Of a stretch of DNA of 63,531 nt, positions 23,826 to 32,311 are shown in pieces. The stretch covers positions 1-63,531 of the forward strand of contig JAEZRP010000050.1 of the NCBI GenBank assembly GCA_023444095.1, given 5' to 3'. How positions within the stretch are numbered: the stretch's first letter is position 1; the number at the start of each line of letters is the position of its first letter. A program made the translations under genes and the position numbers. The notes beneath the pieces are model-generated. The model did no database searches and was not told the origin of the DNA. It saw only the letters and a program-made list of their open reading frames with translations. The DNA comes from Bacillota bacterium (lineage in GTDB: Bacteria > Bacillota > Clostridia > Christensenellales > Aristaeellaceae).

Positions 23826-26132
23826 ATGCGGCTCCTGACGCGGCGAAAGCTCTTTTCGTTCGCGCTGTTTCTAGGCGGCGGGATGGTCTTTGCGCGGCTC
23901 TTCGCCCCGCGCCTCGCCGCCCTGTTCGCGGCGGCAGTCGGACTATCGGGGATCGCGCTCCTTTTGCATTTCAGGCGCGCGGCGCGGCGGCTCTATGCGC
24001 GGCTGGCGGTCGTCCTGTTCTTCTCGTCCGTGTTCTTCGCGGGCGCGGGATACTACGCGGCCCGTGAGGAAGCCCGTCCCGCGTTTGAAACGGCGTACAG
24101 CGTGGGGTTCGAGGGGACGATCGCAGGCAGTCCGTACGTCGATGAAGGCGGGACGCGCTTCGTATGCATGCTCGAAGACGTCAAGATCGGGGGCGAGGCG
24201 TTCGGCTGCCGCCTGCGGCTCTATCTGCGCGGCGACGCCGACGCGCTTGACAAGATCGCCTGCGGACAGCGCATCTGCGGTACGGGGCATCTGTTCGCGC
24301 CCGAGGCGGCGACGAATCCGCACGAATTCGACTTCGGCGAATACCTCTGGCGCACGGGAACTGCGGGCTACCTGACGGCAAAGCACGGGGAGGTGGCGCT
24401 TTCGGGCGAGGGGGGAGGGCTCTCAAACGTTCTCTTTTCGTTGCGCAAGGCGATCTCCGTACGCGTCGGCGCGGCGTTCCCCGCGAATCCCGAAATCGTG
24501 ATGGCGCTCGCGCTCGGGAACACCCGGGACATCGACACCGATGTGCGCGACGACTTCAGCCGCTCGGGCGTGGCGCACCTGCTCGCCGTGTCGGGCCTTC
24601 ACATCACGCTGGTCGCGGCGGCGCTGACGCTGGTTCTTTCCCGGCTCACGGGTGCGCGCGCGGCGGCATACCTGTCGCTCGCGGGTATTTTCGTCTATGC
24701 GGCCATCGTCGGCTTCCGCCCCTCGGTGATGCGCGCCGTCGTCATGTACGCGGTCCTGTGCGGCGCGCCGCTCGCCGGGCGGATGTCCGACGGGAACACG
24801 CGGCTCGCGCTCGCGTTTTCGCTCGTGCTGCTTATAAATCCCCTGAACCTTGCGGACGCGGGCTTTGTCCTCTCGTTTTCCGCCTCCGCCGGAATTCTCT
24901 GGATCGCGCCGCCGCTCTTAAAACTCGTGCGCGCGGACAGGCTGCGGGAAAAGCGCGGGATCGCGCGCCGCGTCCTTTTTTACTTCGCCTCCATCGCGGC
25001 TACGACCACGGCGGCGCAGATCGCGACGTTCCCGGCGCTGGCGCTCTTTTATGGAAAGTTGCCTACGTATTCCATCGCAGCGAACCTGATCCTCGTGCCT
25101 TTCGCGCTCCTTGCGATGTACGCGGCGCTTCTTGGGATCGCGTTTCCACAGCTTGCGTTCGTGCCGGATCACATGCTCACGCTCCTCCGGCGCGGCGTGG
25201 CCTTCTTCGCAGACCTTCCACGCGGAGAAATTTCTGTGAACCCACCGCACGTTCTCGTCTGGCTCCTGCTCCTCGCGCTGGGAATCGCGGTTTCGGACAT
25301 GGGGCGGATGCGCGAAAGGTGGAAGCCGTGGGCGGTGCTTGCGCTTCCTTTGCTGATAGTCGTCTCGTGCCTGCTGGCGGTGGATTCCGGCTGCATGGTC
25401 GCGTTTCTCGACGTCGGACAGGCGGACGCGGCGGTCATTCATGTGGACGGACATACATACGTGGTCGACGTGGGCGAGGACGGCTCCGAGGTGGCGGCCT
25501 ATGTCGCGGGAGAAGGCTGGGACATCGACGGTGTGTTCCTCTCACACCCGCATTCCGACCACGCGGGCGGGCTCGGCGAGCTTTCGGAGGCGTGCGCGAT
25601 CGCGACCGTATACGTGCCCGCGGGCTGGTTCGAACTCGCGGAGAACAGGAGCATCGCCTTCGAAAGCGAGGCAGCCATCGATGCCGGCATCCGATGGATC
25701 GAGCTCTCCCCCGGCGACGAGGTCGCGCTTTCAGAGCGCGCGATGATGACCGCGCTCGACTCCGCCTCCCGGACCGATGATCCGCTCAACGATATGTCGC
25801 TTGTCCTCCTGTTCAACTACGGGGAGGCAGAGGCGCTCTTCACGGGCGACGCGGAGGTCGCCGCAGGTCCGGATGTCGACGTTCTCAAGGTCGGTCATCA
25901 CGGCGCGAAGGACGCGACTGACAGGAAGCTCATCGAGGCCCTCACGCCGGAGGTGGCGGTCATCTCCGTGGGGCGGGACAATTCCTACGGGCATCCCAGC
26001 GATCGCGTGATCGGACTTATCGAGGAATCGGGCGGCAGGGTGTACCGGACGGACGAGGCGGGCGCGGTGACGGTGAAAATGGGCTACGACGGGAAGATCT
26101 CCGTGGACACGTTTATCAAGGAGGGCGACTGA
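23826..26132 (+). CDS. comEC: Competence protein ComEC/Rec2, DNA uptake channel
   Basis: This 768-residue polytopic membrane protein transports single-stranded DNA during natural transformation. The N-terminus has two or three helices and an OB-like external domain (about 65-200). The central competence domain (about 215-490) has VSGLHITLVAAALTL and many membrane helices. The C-terminal metallo-beta-lactamase domain (about 520-765) has SHPHSDHAGGL and VLKVGHHGAKDAT. All three family domains are intact, so the gene looks functional. comEA is not next to it. It is followed at once by holA with a one-base overlap, a frequent Firmicutes pairing. Confidence 0.93.
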   Translation: MRLLTRRKLFSFALFLGGGMVFARLFAPRLAALFAAAVGLSGIALLLHFRRAARRLYARLAVVLFFSSVFFAGAGYYAAREEARPAFETAYSVGFEGTIAGSPYVDEGGTRFVCMLEDVKIGGEAFGCRLRLYLRGDADALDKIACGQRICGTGHLFAPEAATNPHEFDFGEYLWRTGTAGYLTAKHGEVALSGEGGGLSNVLFSLRKAISVRVGAAFPANPEIVMALALGNTRDIDTDVRDDFSRSGVAHLLAVSGLHITLVAAALTLVLSRLTGARAAAYLSLAGIFVYAAIVGFRPSVMRAVVMYAVLCGAPLAGRMSDGNTRLALAFSLVLLINPLNLADAGFVLSFSASAGILWIAPPLLKLVRADRLREKRGIARRVLFYFASIAATTTAAQIATFPALALFYGKLPTYSIAANLILVPFALLAMYAALLGIAFPQLAFVPDHMLTLLRRGVAFFADLPRGEISVNPPHVLVWLLLLALGIAVSDMGRMRERWKPWAVLALPLLIVVSCLLAVDSGCMVAFLDVGQADAAVIHVDGHTYVVDVGEDGSEVAAYVAGEGWDIDGVFLSHPHSDHAGGLGELSEACAIATVYVPAGWFELAENRSIAFESEAAIDAGIRWIELSPGDEVALSERAMMTALDSASRTDDPLNDMSLVLLFNYGEAEALFTGDAEVAAGPDVDVLKVGHHGAKDATDRKLIEALTPEVAVISVGRDNSYGHPSDRVIGLIEESGGRVYRTDEAGAVTVKMGYDGKISVDTFIKEGD

Positions 26133-27163
26133 TGAGGTGGGACGCGTTTTTTGACGAGGTGAAGCGTGGCGCGCTCCGGCAGGCGTATCTGTTCGACGGA
26201 CCGGAGGAATATGTGAAGCGCGAGGCGCTTACGAAAATACGGGATGCGATGCTTCCCGCCGGGCTTGAGGCGCTCAACGAGACGGTTTTCGAGGGTGCGG
26301 CGGCGGAGAGGATCGTCGAGGCGGCGGAGACGCTGCCCGTGATGTGCGAAAGGCGGCTCGTCGTCGTGAAGGACTTCGCGCCACTCATGAGCGGCAAGGC
26401 GCGCGACGAGGAGGGCGAATCGCAGAAGCTCCTCGCCTGGCTCGACAGACCCTGTGATACCTGCGTTCTGGTATTCTACATGCGCGGAGATTTCGACGGG
26501 CGAAAGAAGCTGGCAGGCGCTCTCAAGGATGCCGTCGTTTCGTTTGACCAGCTCACGGAACCCGAGATGCGCAAGTGGATTGTGGCAAAGCTGAAGCCGC
26601 TTCAGAAGACCATGTCGGCGGAGGCGATCCGGCAACTCACCTTCACGGCGGGCTGGGAACTTACGAAACTTGAGGGCGAGCTATCAAAACTTGCGGCATA
26701 TGCGGGCGAGCGGACGGAGATCGATCTTGCGGACATCGAGGCGATCGTTTCCCCCTCTACCGAATTCGGTGCGTTCGACATGATCAACAAGCTCTTCGAA
26801 GGGGACGCCGCCGGGGCGTACGAGACGCTCGCGCTCATGCTCGAGCGGGGCACGAACCGAATCGCTGCCCTCGCCTCCATCACGCGGCAAATGCGCGGCA
26901 TGACTTTTCTGCGCGCGGCGACCGAGGCCGGGGAACGCGCGGAGGACGTGGCCCGCGCGCTGGCGCTCAACCCATATGCCGCAAAGATCATGGGGCAGAA
27001 GGCCCAGAGATACGACGCGCGCGCACTCGAGGCGCTCTATCGGGCGTGCGTCGACGCGGACTACGCCGTCAAGAGCGGTCAGGCGCGCGAGCAGGCGGCG
27101 CTCGACGAAATTTTCCTAAAAATTTCTTTCGCGGCGACAAAATCCGCAACCAAACGCGCCTAA
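26132..27163 (+). CDS. holA: DNA polymerase III delta subunit
   Basis: This 343-residue clamp-loader subunit opens the beta sliding clamp. The N-terminal AAA-like domain has YLFDGPEEYVKREAL and RRLVVVKDF. The helical middle has LTFTAGWELTKLEGELSKLA, and SPSTEFGAFDMINKLFEGD is a family signature. The C-terminal helical collar includes LNPYAAKIMGQKAQRY. Length is standard. ATG overlaps the comEC stop by one base (TGATG). The rpsT gene commonly found next to holA is not present here. Confidence 0.93.
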   Translation: MRWDAFFDEVKRGALRQAYLFDGPEEYVKREALTKIRDAMLPAGLEALNETVFEGAAAERIVEAAETLPVMCERRLVVVKDFAPLMSGKARDEEGESQKLLAWLDRPCDTCVLVFYMRGDFDGRKKLAGALKDAVVSFDQLTEPEMRKWIVAKLKPLQKTMSAEAIRQLTFTAGWELTKLEGELSKLAAYAGERTEIDLADIEAIVSPSTEFGAFDMINKLFEGDAAGAYETLALMLERGTNRIAALASITRQMRGMTFLRAATEAGERAEDVARALALNPYAAKIMGQKAQRYDARALEALYRACVDADYAVKSGQAREQAALDEIFLKISFAATKSATKRA

Positions 27164-27206
27164 AACGCGTCAAAGGTACACTAAGTAAGAGGAGTCGATC
27201 GAAGGA

Positions 27207-27689
27207 ATGAGAAAGCGTGTAGTATTGCTGCTCGCAGCGCTTGCATTGTCGCTCTCGCTATGTGCGTGCGCGGCCGCCGAGACGGGCGTGCCCTCCGTCG
27301 ATGAGAAGATGTTCACGGACGCGAAGCAGACGCTCGTATACTTCGACGCCGGAGATTACGATTCCGCGGCGGCGCTTCTGAGCTTCGCGGACGCGGAGGA
27401 ACTGAGAAAGTTCGCCGAAGGCAATTTCACATCAATCGGAAGCGGCGTCCAGTCCACGGTGTCCGTGGCGTACTGGACGGGCGGCGTCTGGGAGCTTGCC
27501 GTACCCGTCGCGGAGCCGAGCGACGAAGCGATCGAGGCATTGATTCTCGTGACCGCGGACGGAACGAGCTTTTCGGGATACTCCTACGCGACCTGGGGAG
27601 ACGTTGAGGCGGAATACGGGGCGTGCGACTACGTCGTTTGGAACGAGGAATACGTTCCCAACGCGCCGCACATCGTCGAGGATAACTGA
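27207..27689 (+). CDS. Small lipoprotein of unknown function
   Basis: This 160-residue protein has a signal peptide and a lipobox-like LCAC (18-21), so Cys21 is probably lipidated. Cys19 is an alternative with a poorer fit. The mature part is acidic, with a DAGDYDSAAALLSFADAEEL segment suggestive of a helical repeat and a beta-rich C-terminal half with several Trp/Tyr. I recognise no family. The ribosome site AAGAGGAG lies 12 bases before the ATG, longer than usual. The gene is monocistronic, or the end of the comEC-holA operon, and is closed by a strong terminator. Confidence 0.7.
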   Translation: MRKRVVLLLAALALSLSLCACAAAETGVPSVDEKMFTDAKQTLVYFDAGDYDSAAALLSFADAEELRKFAEGNFTSIGSGVQSTVSVAYWTGGVWELAVPVAEPSDEAIEALILVTADGTSFSGYSYATWGDVEAEYGACDYVVWNEEYVPNAPHIVEDN

Positions 27690-27704
27690 TCGATCCGCTC
27701 ACGA

Positions 27705-27743
27705 AAAGCCGCGTCCACCACTTTGGGTGGACGCGGCTTTTTC
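27705..27743. terminator. Bidirectional intrinsic terminator
   Basis: A perfect 15-bp stem (27705-27719 with 27726-27740) has a 6-base loop. It is followed by a T-run on plus and preceded by AAAA (TTTT on minus). It serves both the lipoprotein gene and convergent murI. Confidence 0.9.
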
Positions 27744-28502
27744 TTATATCGATTGCCTTAGGTAGCGGCGCATCAGTTCAAGCATCGCGGGATCCTCTGA
27801 GGTCGTATTGAGCTCATACCCCCCCGTCCCGCCTTCGTTCAATAGGCCGCCGGATTCCAGTATCTCCCGGAGATGGCGCGCAAGGCCGTCGTTCCCATCG
27901 AAGATCAGCGCGCCGGGCGCGACCTTTTCAATCGCCGGACGGAGCCAGACATAGTGCGTGCAACCGAGCACGACCGCCGCGATCTTCCCCTCTTCGGGAT
28001 TCAGTTTTTCCCGCAGACAGTCCATGAGCGCGTCCGAATCCGTGTCGCCGCGCTCGACGAACTCGACGAGCTCCGGGCACGGCAAACTGACCGTGTTGCG
28101 GCCAAACCGCTCGAGCAGGTGGTGATACTTGTCGAGCTTGATGGTCGCTTCGGTCGCGAGCACGACGATTCGCCCGTCCCCCGCGGAGAGGGCAGCGGGT
28201 TTGAGCGCGGGCTCCAGACCCAGAACGGGTATTTTCAGCTTCGCGCGCAGGTCGGCGGCCGCGGCGGCCGTGGCGGTATTGCACGCGATCACGACGGCCT
28301 TCACGTCCCGCGCGAGAAGCTGATATACGATATCCCACGTCAGCCTCAGAATGTCCGCCTCGTCGCGCGTGCCATAGGGCGCGTTTTTGTTGTCGCCCCA
28401 AAAGACGAAAAACTCCTCCGGCATCCGCTCGATGAGCGACTGGAGAACGGAGATGCCGCCCATTCCCGAATCCATGACGCCAATGGGCCTTGCGTCAGCC
28501 AA
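27744..28502 (-). CDS. murI: Glutamate racemase
   Basis: This 252-residue cofactor-independent racemase makes D-glutamate for peptidoglycan. It contains the substrate loop DSGMGG (11-16), catalytic Cys74 in ACNTATA and catalytic Cys181 in LGCTHY. APYGT (41-45) is also conserved. Length is slightly short of the usual 260-270. It lies downstream of yebC with a 93-base gap containing a perfect hairpin. Confidence 0.95.
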   Translation of the reverse strand: MADARPIGVMDSGMGGISVLQSLIERMPEEFFVFWGDNKNAPYGTRDEADILRLTWDIVYQLLARDVKAVVIACNTATAAAAADLRAKLKIPVLGLEPALKPAALSAGDGRIVVLATEATIKLDKYHHLLERFGRNTVSLPCPELVEFVERGDTDSDALMDCLREKLNPEEGKIAAVVLGCTHYVWLRPAIEKVAPGALIFDGNDGLARHLREILESGGLLNEGGTGGYELNTTSEDPAMLELMRRYLRQSI

Positions 28503-28525
28503 GGAAAGCCCTCCCTTGCGCCAAA

Positions 28526-28546
28526 GGGCGGGATTCGATCCCGCCC
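28526..28546 (-). terminator. Short perfect hairpin between yebC and murI
   Basis: GGGCGGGAT and ATCCCGCCC pair perfectly around a 3-base loop. On the minus strand it is followed by TTT only. It is likely a weak terminator or mRNA-end hairpin downstream of yebC. Confidence 0.5.
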
Positions 28547-28595
28547 CTCATTTGATGCATCCGCCAGTTATCCGAATGAAAGTTTGGAATTCGTA

Positions 28596-29345
28596 TTATT
28601 CTTCGTCTGGCTCGTTGGGCAGTTCGGCGTCGTGGAAGACCTCCTGACAGTCGTCGTAGTCCTCAAGCCAGTCGATGAGCTTCTGAACCTTCTCCGCGGT
28701 CTCGGCATCGTTGACCTCGGTCGTCGTCTGCGGAACCATCGCGCGCTCGGCGGAGAGGAAAACGCAGCCCGCAGCCTCGAGGTTGTCGCGCACCTGGGAG
28801 AAGTCGTTGGGATCGGTGTAGATGACGGCAGTTTCGCCCATGTAGTCAACGTCGTTCGCGCCCGCGTCGAGCGCCACCATGAGCATCTCTTCCTCGTCGA
28901 GGCCCTTCTGATTGTCGACCTCGATGACACCCTTGCGCTCAAACTTCCAGGAGACGCAGCCCGTGGCGCCCAGGGAGCCGCCGCACTTATCGAAGATGTG
29001 CCGGACCTCGCTCGCAGTGCGGTTGATGTTGTCCGTGACCGCCTCGACGATGACGGCGACGCCGCCGGGGGCGTATCCCTCGTAGGTGATCTCCTTATAC
29101 GCCGCACCCTCGCCTTCTCCGGCGGCCTTCTTGATGGAGCGCATGATGTTGTCGTTGGGCATGTTCACGGCCTTCGCCTTTGCGATCACGTCCTTCAGCT
29201 TGCTGTTGCTGTTCGGGTCTGCTCCCCCGCCCTCGCGCACCGCGATGGCAATCTCGCGTCCGATTTTTGTGAATATCTTGCCGCGTTGCGCGTCGGTCTT
29301 TTCCTTCTTATGCTTGATGGTCGACCATTTGTTATGTCCCGACAT
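28596..29345 (-). CDS. yebC: YebC/PmpR-family DNA-binding protein (TACO1 family)
   Basis: This 249-residue protein starts with the diagnostic SGHNKWSTIKHKK motif. It continues with RGKIFTKIGREI, NDNIMRSIKKA, EGYAPGGVAVIVEA and an acidic C-terminus. Family members are annotated as transcriptional regulators, and more recent work links some to translation of proline-rich stretches. The ATG at 29345 has GGGAGGG 7 bases upstream; a TTG two codons earlier is less likely. The usual neighbours ruvC-ruvA-ruvB are not here; recX is divergent. Confidence 0.95.
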   Translation of the reverse strand: MSGHNKWSTIKHKKEKTDAQRGKIFTKIGREIAIAVREGGGADPNSNSKLKDVIAKAKAVNMPNDNIMRSIKKAAGEGEGAAYKEITYEGYAPGGVAVIVEAVTDNINRTASEVRHIFDKCGGSLGATGCVSWKFERKGVIEVDNQKGLDEEEMLMVALDAGANDVDYMGETAVIYTDPNDFSQVRDNLEAAGCVFLSAERAMVPQTTTEVNDAETAEKVQKLIDWLEDYDDCQEVFHDAELPNEPDEE

Positions 29346-29377
29346 GGACAATCCCTCCCAGAATCACGTATACAAAT

Positions 29378-29407
29378 ATCATAACACAATTTGCATTTCC
29401 GCGTCAA
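29378..29407 (-). promoter_or_regulatory. Promoter for yebC
   Basis: On the minus strand, TTGACG (29402-29407) and TATGAT (29378-29383) are separated by 18 bases, about 33 bases before the yebC start. Confidence 0.65.
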
Positions 29408-29424
29408 GAAAAGAAGCCGTTAGG

Positions 29425-29433
29425 TGATATACT
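29425..29433 (+). promoter_or_regulatory. Extended -10 promoter element for recX
   Basis: TGATATACT (29425-29433) is an extended -10 box 20 bases before the recX start. It has no good -35, consistent with a TG-dependent promoter. No LexA-type box is evident. Confidence 0.5.
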
Positions 29434-29452
29434 TGTGTGGGGAGGCGATCGG

Positions 29453-30070
29453 ATGGCAATCGTGACGGATATCCGGGAAACAAGGGGCATTGTGGAAGTG
29501 TCTATGGACGGCGTGCGCTTCGCGCGGGTTCGGAAGGCGCACTTTGAGAAAAGGCCGCTCGCGCCGGGCGACGAGGTCGAACCGGACGAATATCTCGATT
29601 CGGTCGCGGCGATCCAGTTCCCGGACGCCTACGAGGCGGCGCTCACGTCCCTCGACTTCAGCGCGCGCACCGCGCGCGAGATCGAAGAAAGCCTCGCGCG
29701 CAGGGGTTACGTCCCGTCCGTCGCGCGCGCCGTGACGGAGAAGCTCACAGAGGCGCGGCTGATCGACGACCTTCAGTATGCGACGCGGCTCGCGGAGGGC
29801 GCGGCAAAAAAGAGCGCGGGACGCTACGCCGTCCGGCGCAAGCTCATGGCGAAGGGCATCGGCGAGGAGGACGCCGAGGCGGCGCTCTCACAGCTCGACG
29901 GGACCCAGCAGGCGAGCGCAGCGCGGGAGGCGGCGGAAAAGCTCGGCCGCAAGTACCGCGAACTTCCGCCCCCGGAGGCGCGGGCCAAGCTTTCGCAGGC
30001 GCTCGCGCGCAGGGGCTTTTCATGGGACGCGATTTCTGCCGCGTTGGAGGGACTTTTCGAGGAGAAGTGA
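29453..30070 (+). CDS. recX: Regulatory protein RecX
   Basis: This 205-residue protein modulates RecA filaments. After an N-terminal beta region of about 60 residues come three-helix repeat units. Hallmarks are LDFSARTAREIEESLARRG, VTEKLTEARLIDDLQYA and the RYAVRRKLMAKGI motif. The ATG at 29453 has GGGGAGG 7 bases upstream. recA is not in the window. Confidence 0.88.
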   Translation: MAIVTDIRETRGIVEVSMDGVRFARVRKAHFEKRPLAPGDEVEPDEYLDSVAAIQFPDAYEAALTSLDFSARTAREIEESLARRGYVPSVARAVTEKLTEARLIDDLQYATRLAEGAAKKSAGRYAVRRKLMAKGIGEEDAEAALSQLDGTQQASAAREAAEKLGRKYRELPPPEARAKLSQALARRGFSWDAISAALEGLFEEK

Positions 30071-30098
30071 TATCCTCCCTTTCTTTCAAAAACGAAAA

Positions 30099-30125
30099 TC
30101 GGCCGTCCGACGAACGGACGGCCGA
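30099..30125 (-). terminator. Intrinsic terminator of the nucleoside ABC operon
   Basis: TCGGCCGTCCG and CGGACGGCCGA pair perfectly around a 5-base loop. On the minus strand it is followed by TTTTCGTTTTT. It ends the transporter operon and may also stop recX read-through. Confidence 0.85.
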
Positions 30126-30137
30126 CGCGCGTATCAA

Positions 30138-31211
30138 CTACCTTCGGGACTTGTCGTAGGGAATCCCCTCGGCCTTGGGCGCGCGGGACTTCTTTGAAGT
30201 GAGGACAAGCAGGACCATCGTCACGACGTAGGGAAGCATCAGATAGATGTACTCGCTCGACTTGATGCCCTTGAAGCTCGGAAGGAACGGAATCGACGAC
30301 GCATAGGAACCGATGATCTTGAAAAGTGCGAAAAACAGCGACGCGCCAAGGATGGTGAGCGGCTTCCAGTTTCCAAAGATCATGACGGCGAGCGCAAGGA
30401 AGCCGTAGCCCGCGACGGACGACTGAAAGCCCGAACCTGCCGCGACCGTGAATGCGAAGCCGCCGATGCCCGCGAGGAAGCCCGAGATGCAGACGCCCAC
30501 GTAGCGCATCCGATAGACGTTGATGCCGACCGAGTCCGCCGCCTGCGGATGTTCGCCGCACGCGCGCAGCCGGAGTCCAAGGCGCGTCCTGTAAAGCATC
30601 ACCGCGACGACGATCAAAAGAATCAGCGCAAGGGGCGTCGTGATATACAGGGACTTGAAGAGGAGCTTCTCGAAAAACGCCTGGACGCTTTCGAAAAAGC
30701 CTGCGCCGTAGACCGCGCCGGAGGGAACCGCCGTGATGCGCGTCCACGAGGGAATGAGGATCGTCGTGTTGCCTTGGCCTTGGATCGCCCAGGTGAGGAC
30801 GACCGCGAAAGCGGGCGCGAGCTGGTTAAGCGCGGTTCCGCCGATCGTCTGGTCCGCCTTCAGATTGATGGAGGCGAACGAGAGGAGCAGCGAGTAGGTC
30901 ACGCCCGCCAGCGCCGCGCAGGCGACGGCGAAGAGCACCAGAAGCTGTGGATGCGCGTTCACCGCACTGTAGATAAAGCTTTGCCAGGAATTCAGCGCGC
31001 CTTCCGATTTCAGAACGAGCTCCGCCGCGTCGTATACCTGATCGAAGGCCGAGAGTATGAGCGTGCTGATGAGCCCGCCGATGATCATGACGCCCTCGAG
31101 CGCGATGTTAACGACGCCGCTTCTCTCAGAACACATGCCACCCAACGCTACAAGCAGGAGCGGCACCGCAAAGAGGATCGTCGAGCTCAGGATGTCCGCC
31201 AATGTCATCAT
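30138..31211 (-). CDS. Nucleoside-type ABC transporter permease 2
   Basis: This 357-residue multi-spanning permease is of the BPD_transp_2 family (NupQ/YufQ type). It has about nine hydrophobic segments and the conserved GVVNIALEGVMIIGGL start. It also has GTALNQLAPAF, the coupling loop TRLGLRLRACGEHPQAADSVGI and a following SGFLAGIGG. It overlaps the upstream permease by four bases (ATGA). Together with the ATPase, first permease and BMP protein it would import purine nucleosides or related compounds. Confidence 0.92.
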   Translation of the reverse strand: MMTLADILSSTILFAVPLLLVALGGMCSERSGVVNIALEGVMIIGGLISTLILSAFDQVYDAAELVLKSEGALNSWQSFIYSAVNAHPQLLVLFAVACAALAGVTYSLLLSFASINLKADQTIGGTALNQLAPAFAVVLTWAIQGQGNTTILIPSWTRITAVPSGAVYGAGFFESVQAFFEKLLFKSLYITTPLALILLIVVAVMLYRTRLGLRLRACGEHPQAADSVGINVYRMRYVGVCISGFLAGIGGFAFTVAAGSGFQSSVAGYGFLALAVMIFGNWKPLTILGASLFFALFKIIGSYASSIPFLPSFKGIKSSEYIYLMLPYVVTMVLLVLTSKKSRAPKAEGIPYDKSRR

Positions 31212-32311
31212 TTCGCGTCGCCCCCCTTCCCCGCTTCCGCGAGCCTTTGCCGTTTTTTCTCCATGAACCCCGTGATGATCTCGCGCATGAGAAGCGAGAA
31301 GGCGCTCAGGTAGATGATCGCGGCGATGATGATGTCGATGATCTCCTTCGCGAACTGCGGCTGGAGCGCGTCACCGCCCACCTGGATGTAGGAGATGAAC
31401 AGCGACGAGAAGATGATGCCGACGGGGTTTGACGATGCGAGAAGCGCCACCGGGATGCCGTTGAAGCCCATGCCGAGCAGCACCTTTTCGATGTTGTACT
31501 GCGCGGTGCCGCTCAGGTAGTAAAGCGCGCCGCCCGCCCCCGCGAGCGCCCCGGAGATCACCATCGACAAAACGATCGAGCGCTTCGGGTTGATGCCTGC
31601 GTACTGGCTGGCGTTGCGGTTGTAGCCGCAGGCCTTGAGCTCGTAGCCGAAGGTCGTCTTTGAAAGAACGATCCAGGCAATGAGCGCGATCAAAATCGCG
31701 ACGAAAATGCCGATGTTCATATAGTTCGAGCCCATGATCTCATCGAGTCCCAGCTTCGGGAGAAGCGCGCCCTTGTTCGCGCTCGCGAGCGCGGCGGTCT
31801 TGTTCTTGTAGGAAGCGCCCCAGTAGTTGGCGAGCATCATCGGCATGTTATTGAGCGTGAGGTTCACCGTAAAAAGCGCGATCCAGTTGAACATGATCGA
31901 TGTGATGACCTCGTTGACGTTGAAAAGCGCCTTGAAAAGCCCCGGGATCGCGCCCCAGATCGCGCCGCCGAGCATCGCGGCGAGAATGCACACGTACCAC
32001 GGCATGCCGAACTGAATGGCGGAAATGAGGGCGAAGAGCGCGCCCATCGTATACTGGCCGGAAGCGCCGATGTTGAAAAGGCCCGTCCTGAACGCGAATC
32101 CCACCGAAAGGCCCGTCATGAGGAGGGGCGCGGCGGTGTAGAGCACCTTCGCGAACTTCTCCGTGCTCTTGAAGCCCGTCGTCAGGATATTGAAAAGGCC
32201 CTTCGTCGACGCCGGCGCGTTGAACACGACGAGCAGCAGATAGCCGACCAGAAGTCCGATCAAAATCGAGACAACGGACGCGATGACGTTGACGACTCCC
32301 CGCTTTTTCAT
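31208..32311 (-). CDS. Nucleoside-type ABC transporter permease 1
   Basis: This 367-residue permease is the NupP/YufP counterpart. It contains FRTGLFNIGASGQYTMGALFA, NEVITSIMFNWIALF and the coupling loop TFGYELKACGYNRNASQYAGI. SGALAGAGGALYYLSG and a C-terminal basic tail follow. The ATG at 32311 follows a GGAGG and overlaps the ATPase stop (ATGA). The longer open frame upstream is out-of-frame reading through the ATPase gene and was discarded. Confidence 0.93.
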   Translation of the reverse strand: MKKRGVVNVIASVVSILIGLLVGYLLLVVFNAPASTKGLFNILTTGFKSTEKFAKVLYTAAPLLMTGLSVGFAFRTGLFNIGASGQYTMGALFALISAIQFGMPWYVCILAAMLGGAIWGAIPGLFKALFNVNEVITSIMFNWIALFTVNLTLNNMPMMLANYWGASYKNKTAALASANKGALLPKLGLDEIMGSNYMNIGIFVAILIALIAWIVLSKTTFGYELKACGYNRNASQYAGINPKRSIVLSMVISGALAGAGGALYYLSGTAQYNIEKVLLGMGFNGIPVALLASSNPVGIIFSSLFISYIQVGGDALQPQFAKEIIDIIIAAIIYLSAFSLLMREIITGFMEKKRQRLAEAGKGGDAK